Of a stretch of 64,000 bases of DNA, positions 14,755 through 25,741 are shown piece by piece. The position numbers and the translations under genes were made by a program. The DNA lies in NCBI GenBank assembly GCA_028386065.3, contig JAKUCV010004743.1, positions 62,001 to 126,000 of the forward strand, given 5' to 3'. The stretch comes from Turnera subulata (Eukaryota > Streptophyta > Magnoliopsida > Malpighiales > Passifloraceae). The first letter of the stretch is position 1. Every line of letters starts with the position of its first letter. The notes under the pieces are model-generated. The model ran no database searches and was not told the origin of the DNA. It saw only the letters and a list, made by a program, of their open reading frames with translations.

Positions 14755-16461
14755 TTTTTTTTTTTCGAAAACATAGCATGCATTGGTGAAGTATAAACAT
14801 ATACAATCACAGTACCAACAGCAACATAAAACAACATAACACAGCTTGCGAAAGTTTAAGTAAATATGGATTTACAATAACCAGGGACCTTTGTGTATCC
14901 GATTCCAGATGAAACCAAACCACAATCAGTTCCCCTCCAAATCCATACTCAACTTGCACAACCATAAAACATAGTAAAGGTATAACAGAACTGCATAAAC
15001 AATGCCTCCTAATGAAGTCTAGAGCTGGTGTTGAAATGTTGTAATGAGAGCAATTCAACAACCCGCTCTCCTCCTCCCCTGCATTGTCGCTGTAGACTAA
15101 AGCAAAAGAACCAAGAAGACCAAAGGATAAAAAGGATGTGAGGATATCTCCAGCGTCCGATCCGACACAGCCCTCGAGAGCCCACCCTGAGGCGTGGTTA
15201 TAGGAGCAACTAAAGTAGAGAGCCATTCCAAGGTGCATGCTTGCCATGAGCGGGGGAACATCTACATAGTAGATTGACCACTCTAGTACTAAGCACTTTG
15301 AGTTTCTCACCGGAGAAACAAGGAAAAACATAATTGCTCCATCGCCTGTATGGACCTTCCAAAGCAGTGGACTAGACGTTCAGAGTATCACCCATCTTTT
15401 AATCCTTGCAAGGAACCTAAAACAATAAGAGATCAGAAATCTCCGCCTGAGCAGTTTCCGATTTGAGCCTGAATGCAAAAACATAGCCATACACAAAGAT
15501 ACATAACAACTATACTCTCCCCCTAGGTCACCAGAGACCTTTGCACATAAAAGGAAAAGACGCCATAAACGCCGGGTAACACTCGGAGGGATATCAAAAG
15601 TATGAAACCATAACCTGGACCAGGAGAGATTATGCTTTCTCACCCGTAGGTGACAAAAAAGCCATGTCGGCTTGACCTCCATATCAAACCGACTGACTGC
15701 CCCAACCCTTCACTTGGGAGCTGCCGCAGGGGGTTCTGGGGAGGGATGTCCCTCCTCTTCTCCCCTAGCCTTCAATGCCTCATCCCCTCCTGCCGATGCA
15801 GATACAGGAGGTTGAAAAGCACGAACCTCCGCAATTGCTGCCACATAAGCAGGAGACATGCGCCGGCCCGAGTAGATCTCGCCAACGATGAGAGCACGAG
15901 CCACAAGTGACCCAAAGCACCACAGCCCGAGCAAAAGTTGCCCCCTCTGTGTGGGTGTCACTTCCGAGTCAGTGTAGAACAACCCGACACCAGATGTTCT
16001 AGCCACAAGCACTCCAAGGCCTGCTTCATCCAATGGCACATGTCCACCATCAACAGCCCTACAAACGCCATCAAGTCTTGAGCTCCCCGCCATAGGGGCA
16101 CTGGTGTTGCAATACCCGGAACAAGCCGGTACTAGAGACTTCCCACCACGGGCACTATAAACTGGTTAAGATATACTAGGAGGGGTTGAGAAAGAAATTG
16201 AGTGAGGAAAGATTGAGTCCCAAACAGAGACTTCATACTTTATGTTTTGGGGGTTTGAAATTGAGAGTAAGAGACAACCTTAAACCACACAAGACTTGGG
16301 GGATCGGAAAAAACTAGATGGGAAGCATGTTTTCTTGTTTCAACTACATAGTTTTGGTGATGTTTAGGCCATAGATCTAAGCAAAAAGGATAGATGAGGA
16401 TAGGGGAAGAAGAAAGTCAAAAACCAAACCTTTTTGTTGCTGTTGGTGACTTGATTGTTTC
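14755..16461 (-). mobile_element. retroposed transcript with poly(A) tail and 18 bp target duplication
   Basis: The 18 bp CATTATTAGTGAGCATAT is present exactly at 14737-14754 and at 16462-16479. Read on the minus strand, the 1707 bp between them starts with a pyrimidine-rich leader-like sequence and ends in an A tract (T run at 14755-14765 on the plus strand). This is the product expected when LINE machinery copies an mRNA into the genome. No reverse transcriptase, splice remnants or tRNA/7SL/5S-like promoter is seen, so it looks like a processed retrocopy rather than a SINE. The parent transcript is not recognised; it has a 127-codon open frame near its 5' end and longer weak frames downstream. 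Confidence 0.85.
15710..16093 (-). CDS. hypothetical 127-aa ORF in retroposed transcript
   Basis: Open frame beginning MAGSSRLDGVCRAVDGGH, with a central hydrophobic stretch (GQLLLGLWCFGSLVARALIVG) and an Ala/Pro/Glu-rich tail ending EPPAAAPK. It is the first long frame after a plausible leader, and its GC content is higher than the surroundings, as in coding DNA. I recognise no family. The hydrophobic stretch could be one membrane segment. It may be the coding region of the parent gene, a fragment of it, or chance in a non-coding RNA. Confidence 0.3.
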   Translation of the reverse strand: MAGSSRLDGVCRAVDGGHVPLDEAGLGVLVARTSGVGLFYTDSEVTPTQRGQLLLGLWCFGSLVARALIVGEIYSGRRMSPAYVAAIAEVRAFQPPVSASAGGDEALKARGEEEGHPSPEPPAAAPK

Positions 16462-16479
16462 CATTATTAGTGAGCATAT

Positions 16480-18490
16480 CACTTAGTACTTAAGCTTGTG
16501 ACTAATGGGTTTTTCTTTTAGCACCCAATCCAACTCGCCTTGAATGTTGAAGATCCGGTAGGCGGAAATCATAAAAGAGAAACTTTGTGTTCCCAGTGGT
16601 GTCTTAAACTTTATCTCTTGCTTAGATTCTCTTTATGAAAATCTTTGTGGACCATGACAATTAAGAAAGGGCACACCATCATATTTTCCCATAGTTCATG
16701 TGGCAAAAACTTTTGAGTGGGGGCATTATCATTTCAATCCGGGACCATACAGCAAATTTAAAATCGGCACCGGTCCAATCGCGGCAGTTCTGCTATAAAT
16801 GATGAGCAGGCCATTTTCATCGTACGGGAGTACTGATGTTTGTTTAGCTATGGTGCTTTAGCTATGGTGCTTCGATCATCGTACACAATTATATTTAATT
16901 GATATTACTTCTTCGCCTAATGAAAACAATGTGTTGGTTTGGCTGAATAAAGAATTGTATTATGGAAAGCGAATCTACATTTTATCTTTCTTTATCAAAG
17001 CCGAAAATATATTTGATAGAACAAGCAAATGCCAGCAGCACCATAGCTTACTTGTATGACTTGCTCACATGCACTATGTGGTCACTTAACCTTCAAAACT
17101 ATAATCAGTCGTTGCTCTAACCTGTCACGAACAAAGGCAATTCTTTTTTTTCTCGAACAAAGGCAATACCTTTTAGGCTTTTACGATGGGTCCAAACTCC
17201 AAACAGCCTTCCAAAATCGTCACATTGCGCTTTGCGCTTTAATTGGATATGGCCAAAATATGTTTTGGCGTGATGGAGAAACAGTAGATTGGATTTTGCT
17301 TGGTGCGCTTCTCAGGTAGTAAATCTCTTGGTAGTTATAAATAATAGGATTGGATTGAGATTTTTTTTAAGAGATGTATGGTAGCTATGGGTGTAGTGTG
17401 AGAGTAGAAAAAAAGTCTGTCCATCGACTTGTTTTTGGGTATTGTGAGGTTTCTTTTCTACTAATATCTTTATATTAGTAGAAGATTTGAAAACTAGGAA
17501 CATGGTCAAGAGTGAGCATAACCACATTAAAATTTAGTGTGTAATATTATCTTATTTTTGAATCTTGGTAGTCTTCCCTCACTAGGTGCCGCTATGTTAT
17601 GAATTTGGACTCTCTTTACATGGATGTGATGTCTAATGGAGGGGAGAATGTGATGATCCAAGTCCACAATGGAGGTGAGTAAGAGAGGTAAGGCATATAT
17701 GCACCATGTAGTTGGTTTCCATGATGAATATGATGTCTCTTTCCATTCATATAATAATTTGATGAATTCACTATGTTAAGAAGCAAACTCATTCAATTAT
17801 AGATGTGACAGTAGTGCTAATGGTGAATTTGAAGTTGAACCATTCTAGCAGCAACACGAGTGAGGATATCGTTGTATCAGAGGTTAACTATGGTAGAGTG
17901 CCCATCACAGTTTAACCATTATGGAAGAAATTTTAGTTCTGGTTAGAGAGGAAGAGTGGATTACAAAGATAAGGAATCTTGCTACTGTCACAAAAATGGA
18001 CATATTCATTTTTATTGTCAGAAGATGGAGAAAGATATGGAAGAATGGAAGAAAAATCACAAGAAATTTGGTGAGATGTGATTGTTAAAGATAATTCGGA
18101 TGGTGATGCCTTTTGGTACAATAAGGAAAATGTGAGCATATGATTGAAGATTCATGAATTTTAAACTCTATCTATTTGTTTCATATTTGTGCACATAATA
18201 AATAGTTTAGTAGTTACAGGCATTAGGGGTGGTGCCTTGGGGTTGGGTGGCCATGGCTACCCCTGGATTTTTTTCGTTTCCATGTAAGTCCTTGTTGAAT
18301 TGCCCCTTTTTATTTAATTTTTTCATTTAAGTCTTTTGTATTACATGAATAATTCTATATTGGTCCCTTTGGAAATTACATCTGGTCAGTGGCGACAAAA
18401 GCAACAATATTAGCTGATAACTACGAGTTAAAAGTTCATAGTATTAGTAGTGTGAAGATTAAGATATATAATAGATTTGTGAAAACTTTA
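16480..18490. other. intergenic region with possible copia gag remnant
   Basis: AT-rich. At about 17950-18060 the plus strand reads GRVDYKDKESCYCHKNGHIH followed by FYCQK. The pattern C-X4-H-X4-C fits a retroviral-type zinc knuckle, but the first two cysteines are one residue apart instead of two, and stop codons lie on either side. This suggests a worn Ty1/copia gag piece. Nothing else is recognisable. Confidence 0.35.
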
Positions 18491-18499
18491 GATAATGTA

Positions 18500-19079
18500 A
18501 GTTTGACACTCCGGGGTCTATGAGGTCGGGAAGTGTACGCTGGTGCCGGAGTGAGCATGGACAAGGAGCGGCTTCCAGCGGGCTTCTAGACGAAGGGGGC
18601 ACATGAATGAACCGAATCCACACCGGAATAAGAGAGATCCAGAGACTGTGTAGGGATGGGGCTGCACAGTTGGGGCAATTTTATAATTATACGGGTATGA
18701 GACTGTATAATTAAGAATAGCTCAAATGAAGTGATTTCGAGGTTGTACAGGTATGAGACTATACAATTGAGAATAGCTTAAACGGTTTGATAGGTACTAT
18801 ATCAACAAGGTGCACCTACCTTTTCGGTGCTCATTCCAGAAAAACTCCAAAGTTAAACGTGCTTGACTTGGAGCAATTCTAGGATGGGCGACCTCCTAGG
18901 AAGTTTTCTTCGGAAACATGTGAGTGAAGAATTCTCCGGAAACATGCGAGTGAAGATTTCTCCGGAAACATGCGAGTGAAGACAAATGCGTGTTTCTGAG
19001 GAAAACTTCCCAGGACGTTGCCCATCCTAGAATTGCTCCAAGTCAAGCACGTTTAATTTTGGAATTGTTCTGCTTTTCA
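18500..19079. mobile_element. Cassandra-like (5S-bearing) TRIM fragment, folded back
   Basis: About 18810-18910 resembles the 3' two-thirds of plant 5S rRNA: ACTCCAAAGTTAAACGTGC (box A region), GGATGGGCGACCTCCTAGG (IE and box C region), then GAAGTTTT. This sits after GATAGGTACTATATCAA...AGGTGCACC, as I recall from Cassandra LTRs. A second copy of the 5S-like part lies inverted at 18998-19079, so the two can pair. Upstream at about 18670-18780 an imperfect 48 bp repeat occurs twice (GGTATGAGACT). Outer boundaries are uncertain, and no primer-binding site or second full LTR is seen. It is not a functional 5S gene, because the first third of 5S is missing. Confidence 0.7.
18908..18983 (+). repeat. 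27 bp tandem repeat, three copies
   Basis: CGGAAACATG(T/C)GAGTGAAGA occurs three times in a row between the two inverted 5S-like segments and forms the loop of the fold-back. Confidence 0.85.
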
Positions 19080-19083
19080 GGTT

Positions 19084-19461
19084 GAACTTTGGGCTCTTTT
19101 TGTTGGTCTCACCAAGACGTGGGATCTTTGATTTCGAACTTTCGGCTCTTTTTGTTGGTCTCACCAAGACGTGGGATCTTGGATTCCGGATTCCGTCAAG
19201 TGGAAGTGGAAGTGGATGCTTGTAATATTCTACAAGATCTCCAGACCATTTCCTTTAGGCATCGTCGCTCGACGCCTCTTCTTCATGCTGTCTAACATCT
19301 GCTACAACGACCGTGGACTGTTCGGCTCTTCCATATTTATCGCGAGGCTAACCGTGCTATTGATTGGTTGGCTTGGACTTTGATGTTTCTGGGGTTGTCA
19401 CCCCGAGTAGTCTCTTCTCTGATGTAATCTGCCTGACATTCTCAATTTGATAAAAAAAAAA
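19084..19461 (+). pseudogene. LINE 3' end fragment (RNase H tail and poly(A))
   Basis: The plus strand encodes pieces typical of the end of the RNase H domain in plant L1 elements (VEVEVDACNILQDLQT, then after a stop VRLFHIYREANRAIDWLAW), followed by a 3' untranslated end and an A run at about 19451-19460. The start contains a roughly 60 bp tandem repeat (CTCTTTTTGTTGGTCTCACC at 19094 and 19148). All upstream domains are missing, so it is 5'-truncated. Confidence 0.65.
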
Positions 19462-19469
19462 GTTTTGAG

Positions 19470-20074
19470 ATACAGAGTGAAGTGGACGGATGTATTTAAT
19501 ATCTTTTAAGTTTTGAGATACGTACTGTGTGGTGTATCCTAGTGGGCCTTACATGTTTTCTTCCTAATTTCCGGGCGACTTGGATGCCAACAATATTGAA
19601 TGTATATACACATATTATGATCGACAACGAGAGAAGAAAATCAGTGGAGGCCGGGCACACAAATTTCCCAACCTCCTTCTATCAACAAAGGGACATTGGA
19701 CACCTGCCGATAGATAATATACCAGTAACCAATGCCAACAATGACAAGACATGGATAAGATTGTTCCTACTAACTCAGCCAGTGACTCGTTTCAGATAAG
19801 ATTATTCCCACTAAAATCATCCATTGAATCTTCTTGTCAAAACATCAGAGTATTAATTCGGTTAAATTAAAGAATCCTAATCTGGTTTCGGCCTAATACT
19901 ACTTTACTATTGTCACTCCCCAAGGGTCATCACAACTATTGATGTCAATATGTTCAAAGAAAAACTATTGATGTCAATTATTTTTTCCTCTTAGGCAATT
20001 TTTTTTCTTTGCCACTTTTGAAAAAGAATTATATTTCTGTTGGAAGCAAATACAAAAATTTTAGTCACATATTA
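19470..20074. other. intergenic stretch before LTR element
   Basis: AAGTTTTGAGATAC recurs at about 19460 and 19507. Otherwise AT-rich, with nothing recognisable. Confidence 0.4.
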
Positions 20075-23000
20075 TGTAACAGCCCGGCTAAAATTTGGAT
20101 TTTTACCGGGACCGTTAAAGTCGTTAAACAGTGCTTTACCGAATGAATTAATCTTGGGTAATTAATTCACGGTAAAACGGGAGTCGTTTTTCGAAACCGA
20201 GAGTTTCCCACGCTCGGGAGTATCTTCCTAACTAACCGAGCCTCGGTTTCCAGTTCCGAGACTTGGACGACGTTCAGGGGAATTAATCGGATTTTTCGAG
20301 CCCAAGTTGTATTTTTGGACTCGGGACGGAATTTGTCGGAAAGACGGGAGTATCCCTGCATTTACGAGATCCCGATGCGAGAATCCGGACCGGGCAAATG
20401 AGGCTTGTCCCGAGGCCACTCTTCCTCTTTCCTTCCTCTTCCTCTTTCCCGGTTACATTTCTTCTCCTCTTTCCCGGGTTTTCCTTCAACCGTGCGGGCC
20501 CTACCTCTCTTCTTTCTTTTACTTCCTCTCCTTTCTTTTCTCCTTTCTTTTCTTTTCTTCTCCATTTCTTTTCTTCTTCAGCCACCGGACCCGCCCTGCT
20601 CCTTTTCTTGTTTTCCCCGTGAACTAACCAGCCCCTCCTCCTCTCTTTCTTTCTTTTCTATCTTTTCTTTTATCTCCCTTGTCTCCTTCCACCTTTCCTC
20701 CTCATAAATTCTCTTCTCCTTCTTCCGATTTCCCTACCAGCCGCCTCCTCCCTGCACCCTCTCTCTGGCCACCATCTCTCCCTTCTCCTCTCCCTTCTTC
20801 CTCTTCACCTCACCCTGAACCACCAGCCCGTGACCTTCTCTTTCCTTTCTTTCCCTTCTTTCTCCGCCCCTGCAACCAAGCCGCCGCTGCCAGAGGCGCC
20901 GGATGCAACATCGACCCCTCTCCTCCTCCTCCTTCTTCGACGCGATGACACCGTCGTGTCCTCTCCACAGCCACTGCAGCCGAAGCCGCTGGCAGTGGTT
21001 GCCGCCTGAGATCGCCCTACAACCTCCTCGCCGCCATCGTCGCTGTTCCTCTACAGTCGCCGCTGCCCGCCTATTTTCCTCTCCACACACCACCGAGCAC
21101 AGAGGCCAACCCGCCGTCGCTTCGTCGCCTTCTCGCTTGTTTCGCCGCCTCTGAGCCTTGCTGCTCCGGAGTTGAAACCGGAGACGCCGTCGTCGTTGTG
21201 CTGGGTGAGTCTCTGGCCGCAATTTTCCTTTCCTTCCTTTCTGTCTTGTTCTGTCTTGTGTTGTGGTTTAACTGGATGGTTTCGTGTGACGGTGATTTTG
21301 GGTTGTGTTTGGTTGTGAATTGGTGTAGGTGGATGTGTGTGGCGTGTTGTTGGTGGTCTGGTTGGTGTAGATTGTTGACGGTTGTGGGAGTGTTGCTGGT
21401 GACGAACAGTAGCAGTGGGTGGTGACAGTGAGGCTTGGATGTTTTGTGAACTTGAGCAGTAAGGAGGAAGTGGAGTTTTTCTGGTCTGCCGTGAACAGTA
21501 CAAGTCGGATTCCGGCGAGTCCCGTGAATTTTCCGGCGAGCCCGGAACCTAACCTTTGGGTAATTCCTTGGACTCGATTTATACCTTGGCGCGGATTTGG
21601 GCTCGGTTTGCAGACGGACTCGAAAACGGGCCGAACGTGCGGAGGCCCATATTACCGTGACATATATGCATTACCAACGGACCCCGAACTCTAATAACGA
21701 AACCCGAACAACGTTAATGAGCCCGGACTCTTAATTGTTTTAATTAAAATAAAGATTTAATTTAATTAATCAAATATTAACCCTTAATTCCAATTATGCT
21801 TTGTAATTCGATTTATAATTTTATTCTTTGTTGGACTATTAAAAAGACCTATAGTAATCCGGTTTATTTAATTTATACTTGGACTGTTGATAATTAAAGG
21901 CCCAATTATACTTATTTACTTGATTTAATTGTCAAATGTAAATTTAAAAAAAATATATAAATATGATTATTTATGAGTTATAAACACATATGTATAAATG
22001 ACTATATATATATGTCCTATTAAATTTATGTTTAGCTAAATAATGAAGTTACAACTTGATTTATCACATAAACACATATATGGTTAAGTAGGAATTATCT
22101 ACTATATATGCATAAGTATGGTCACACTAGATATACGTTTAATCTAGTATCGATTTATGTATAAATATACGTGTATATATATGTATTTTAATATGTTTAT
22201 GTTTTTCCCTTATCGACAAAGGGCTAAAAGGCCGGGATATCGGCTTGGAGCTCGGTTTCGGTTTTCAACTTAAAGATCGAGTATGACTGGTATATCGATT
22301 AAAGAGACTAATTTCATATTAAAGGAAAACATGGAAATAATAGGAATTAGACTTGGTATAAGACAAGCTGTGTAACTATTTCTAATACCGGCATCATGCA
22401 TAATCATCCATGTTTGCGCATTATAAGTGATTATTGTGTTCCTATATGTACATATAGGGTATCGAGGGTTGACCGGATAGCAGTTTCAGAGACATACCAG
22501 GTGAGGATGGATAAACCTTGATATGTGCCCGTAATGCTGTGTGTGTATCTTTGTTGTTTATGTATTTTTGATGTTAGATTGATCTGTTGGAATAATTATT
22601 GACTGTTACCTGATTGCTGTGGAATTATTGATGCTGTTGTTGGTTTGTGATAGATTTGTGTATGACATGTTGGAAATAATGCTGAGCTGTTAATTTTGAA
22701 TAATTTGTGTCATGAGTTTGAGATAAGAGATTGAGTCTGTGGAATTAATCTGAAATAATAGAAATTGGGAAATCGATGAAAGAGTAATGGATTGAACTGG
22801 AATTTGAGATGATGATATAATTGTCACGTGGAAGTAGTGGTACGACTAGATGGTTAGAGACTAGTTCTGTGGTGTCATGGCCAGAGGGTTTGTTGGTTGG
22901 GGTGTTGACCCTGGATTTGTGATATTGGGATGTTGATCCTGGATTTGTGATATTGGGATGTTGATCCCGGATTTGAGATATTGGGATGTTGATCCCGGAT

Positions 23001-23809
23001 TTGAGATATGGGGATGTTGATCCCGGATTGTGGTGGGGCCTGGCATCCAGAATTAGTTAATAACCAGGTACGAGCCTAGCTTGTCCAATGACGGGGCCCG
23101 GAAGATAAAATTGGTAATAAAAATAATTAAGCATTCATTTGGTCTTGGTTTTGATATGATTCAGTAGGATTCCTCTATCGTGTTGTTTGTGTTGGTTTCC
23201 TCTGTTATGTTGTTCATGTTGGTTTCCTCTGATGTGTTGTTGAGTTGGATTTCTCTGTCGTGTAGTATGTGTTAGTTGTTTTGGCTGTATCCTTGTGATG
23301 TGATGGTTCTTGCTTATTGTTGTGATTGTTGTGTTTATTTCGAAAGTATTATGGTTGATTATATATCACTGTTTATCTTTCGTCGGTGAGCACTTCGGAC
23401 TCACCCCTCGCCTGCGGGGTTTCATCCCGTAGGATGAGTTGCTTGTAGTGCAGGAGCGTACCGGGCAAGCTGAAGCGTACCCTCGGACAGGACTCGGATC
23501 CATTAGTTGCATTGGGCTTTGCATGTGATGTCATGTGAGTCATAAGTCTTCCGCTGTGCATATTGTTAAGCTTACTGCTGTGAATATGTTGTATTTGGGC
23601 CATTGAGCCGGATGGTTGTTGTTGTTGATGTCCCCAGGGTTCGGGTGACGAGTACCATGTTGGGCCGAAGGGCCGGTTTTCAGTTTTGTTATTGGGCCGT
23701 TGGCCAATTTATTGATTTACACACTGTTTGTTGGGCTTTATTGGGTTGGGTTGTCATAGTTCCGGCACGTGTTTACTGTGTACGGTAAATACGGGTTGGG
23801 GCGTCTCAT
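20075..23809 (+). repeat. 5' LTR (about 3.7 kb)
   Basis: Runs from TGTAACAGCCCGGC to GGCGTCTCA. It contains a CT-rich block (20410-20900), GC-rich sequence with leader character (20900-21200), an AT-rich middle (21740-22200) and a 28 bp tandem repeat (about 22901-23029). The segment 20195-21811 has no counterpart in the 3' LTR. Open frames here are low-complexity shadows. Confidence 0.9.
22901..23029 (+). repeat. 28 bp tandem repeat within LTR
   Basis: About four to five units of the form TTGGGATGTTGATCCCGGAT followed by TTGAGATA. The same array occurs in the 3' LTR at about 27512-27640. Confidence 0.88.
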
Positions 23810-23812
23810 TTT

Positions 23813-23824
23813 GGTAGCGGAGCG
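23813..23824 (+). other. primer-binding site
   Basis: TGGTAGCGGAGC starts three bases after the 5' LTR end and would pair with a tRNA 3' end close to initiator Met (canonical TGGTATCAGAGC). Confidence 0.65.
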
Positions 23825-24148
23825 GGCGTTAGGTCTTGTCGGGCAGTCTATGTGTGTTGTTGTCTTGTTTGCATAGTTCGCTCCAGTTGTTTAATATTTT
23901 ACATCATTTAGTTTGTGCATTTTGGATCCAGTCGAGGGACGCCAGCTGTCGCGGAACATACACATATGAGGTAAAAGATGCCATAAGTAAGCGGAAATAC
24001 TAATATTATTGATACTGCAAATACTGAAAGTACAAAGGGAGATATTAATATTTTGATTACAAACCAAAATAATACATTGATATTTTATATTTTATAAAAA
24101 GGGAAATAATACATTAATTTTTGATAAATTATAAAAATAGAAATACAT

Positions 24149-24832
24149 TTAACGATTCGGGACGACGTTGACATGAAAGCTGTTTGGATCGCTGTTGACG
24201 TTGACCGTGACCCTATCGCTCCAAGAGAACCACATGCCGCCTCTGTCGCGCTGGCCAGGAATCTCGAACCGGTTTGCTGTTGGGAACCGGTGTGGGATGA
24301 GACCGTGATCGTCCCGTGGTTGCCACTGTGTCTCCGTCAGAAGAACCATGTTCGGCTTATACTGGTTCTTCAAGTCCCTCAGGATGCGTGAGAACTCTTG
24401 AGCACGTCTTGCCACTCCTCTGCAGTTCCACACCAGCAGTCGTGCCTTTGGCCAGGTTGGAGATAGCCTAGTCATTCTGGGCATGCTCTGAGCTGTCATT
24501 GAGAGTTGGTAGTAGGCGCCTTGCTCCACAATCTGGCAAGTGGACTCCAGATTGAACTCTTGAAGCCTCTCGGAGATAAAGAACATCACGGAGTTTGCCG
24601 AGCCGTAGAAGGATGTCCTCAGTGCCCCATGGTCCTCTAGGAAGAACACCTCTTCTATTGGAGTGACGAAGAACCGCGACGAGTAGAGTTCGTCGACGAA
24701 GACAAGGCGTGGCATCCTGCCGAGCTCGTTCGGTAGCTTTTCAGCACATTCGTTGACCATGCTGTAGGCTAGACGATTCCTTCTGCCAAGATTGGCACCT
24801 TCGACGAAGAAGACGGATGAAGGAGCAGGCAT
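24149..24832 (-). CDS. antisense ORF: unknown conserved domain fused to LINE-type endonuclease N-terminus
   Basis: 227 codons, antisense to the LTR element. Residues 1-126 form a domain I do not recognise (MPAPSSVFFVEGANLGRRNR, PRLVFVDELYSSRFFVTP, TSFYGSANSVMFFISERLQE), shared with the decayed copy at 3001-3456. From about residue 131 it becomes LLVWNCRGVARRAQEF, NMVLLTET and RGGMWFSWSDRVTVNV, which align with the start of the exonuclease-endonuclease-phosphatase (EEP) domain of plant L1 ORF2, including this window's own LINE (GGIWFLWDVTQLTVSV at 58747). It stops before the catalytic Asp/His motifs, so endonuclease activity is unlikely. A TATA box lies 113 nt upstream of the ATG. Compared with the 3 kb copy, third codon positions differ almost throughout while amino acids are kept, which points to past selection. 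Expression is unknown. Confidence 0.7.
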   Translation of the reverse strand: MPAPSSVFFVEGANLGRRNRLAYSMVNECAEKLPNELGRMPRLVFVDELYSSRFFVTPIEEVFFLEDHGALRTSFYGSANSVMFFISERLQEFNLESTCQIVEQGAYYQLSMTAQSMPRMTRLSPTWPKARLLVWNCRGVARRAQEFSRILRDLKNQYKPNMVLLTETQWQPRDDHGLIPHRFPTANRFEIPGQRDRGGMWFSWSDRVTVNVNSDPNSFHVNVVPNR

Positions 24833-24937
24833 TTTGTTTGGACGTGTGGGGTTTTGTTTTACGATCGTTGTGTTTCTTTTGCCTCAGCATTTTGTTTGCT
24901 TTTGATGCTTTTGATGAATTACACTTCACCGCTCCTT

Positions 24938-24945
24938 CTTTTATA
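24938..24945 (-). promoter_or_regulatory. TATA box of antisense ORF
   Basis: TATAAAAG on the minus strand, about 110 nt upstream of the ATG at 24832. A start site about 30 nt downstream would leave a leader of about 80 nt. The surrounding GAAGGAGCGGTG is similar to the corresponding site near 3510. Confidence 0.6.
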
Positions 24946-25741
24946 CTCTTATGGGGAGCGTGATTACCGTTTTTGATTTTCAAGATTTTGTTTTTGAATT
25001 TACCGTTGCTTGCATTTATTGCTTTACGCGTTTTTCGGACCCATGCCAGAGATTTTCAGCCTATTTTCAACACATGATTTTATTTCGCTCTGGCTACCTT
25101 GTCTTTTGTTTTATGGCCTTTCTATATATTTCTTGCATCTTTTATCACTTGCATCCGTGACCGTTGGGGCCAGATGGATGGGACCGTAACTCGAGTAGAG
25201 TGCATGTGCGACGAGCTCACAGCTGTTCGGACATCGTGGAGAGATACGAGCCTTGACAGACGTTTTGGCTTATGCGGAAATTGTGAACAAGTGGGTAACG
25301 TGTCTTTCGAGGGACACAGGACGTTCCCGTGATCATCGTCTTGCCAGCTGATGGATGTCTTCTTTACGAGGTTAACCGACGTCACCGTTAACTGTACGTG
25401 TCACGTTTCTCAGGATTGAGAATGGACACGATCGAACTAGAGCGCCGAGCATGAAAACATATCTTGTTTAATTTCTTTTTGTTTTGATTTTGTTAAACGA
25501 GTCTTGTTTTGTTTTTAATTTCTTTATGTTGGTTATAATTCATTTTATCGGTCCTGTTTGTAACATCATTATGTTCGATTTTATTCATGACGGTTTTGTT
25601 ATGTTTTAAATATTTTGTTTTTCAGTTAAATATGATTTTTCACATCTTAACAAGAGAATTCATAATATAAGAATTTTTGATTTAAAAGGAAACTTATTTT
25701 ATTTATTCATAATATAGTTTTACAACAGGAGAAGAAGTGCT

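Noticed and set aside
14807..15682. 174- and 100-codon minus frames in the retroposed transcript
   Set aside because: Low-complexity hydrophobic readings without recognisable domains, overlapping what looks like a 3'UTR; kept only as part of the retrocopy.
18810..18910. Functional 5S rRNA gene
   Set aside because: The first third of 5S is missing and the box regions carry changes; the context is a Cassandra-type element.
20283..21222. Several overlapping frames rich in Lys/Glu/Arg or Ser/Phe/Pro
   Set aside because: They arise from the CT/GA-rich block of the 5' LTR and have no counterpart in the 3' LTR.
22861..23603. Minus frames repeated in both LTRs (61-76 codons)
   Set aside because: Produced by the 28 bp tandem repeat and conserved LTR sequence; no selection on frame is evident.
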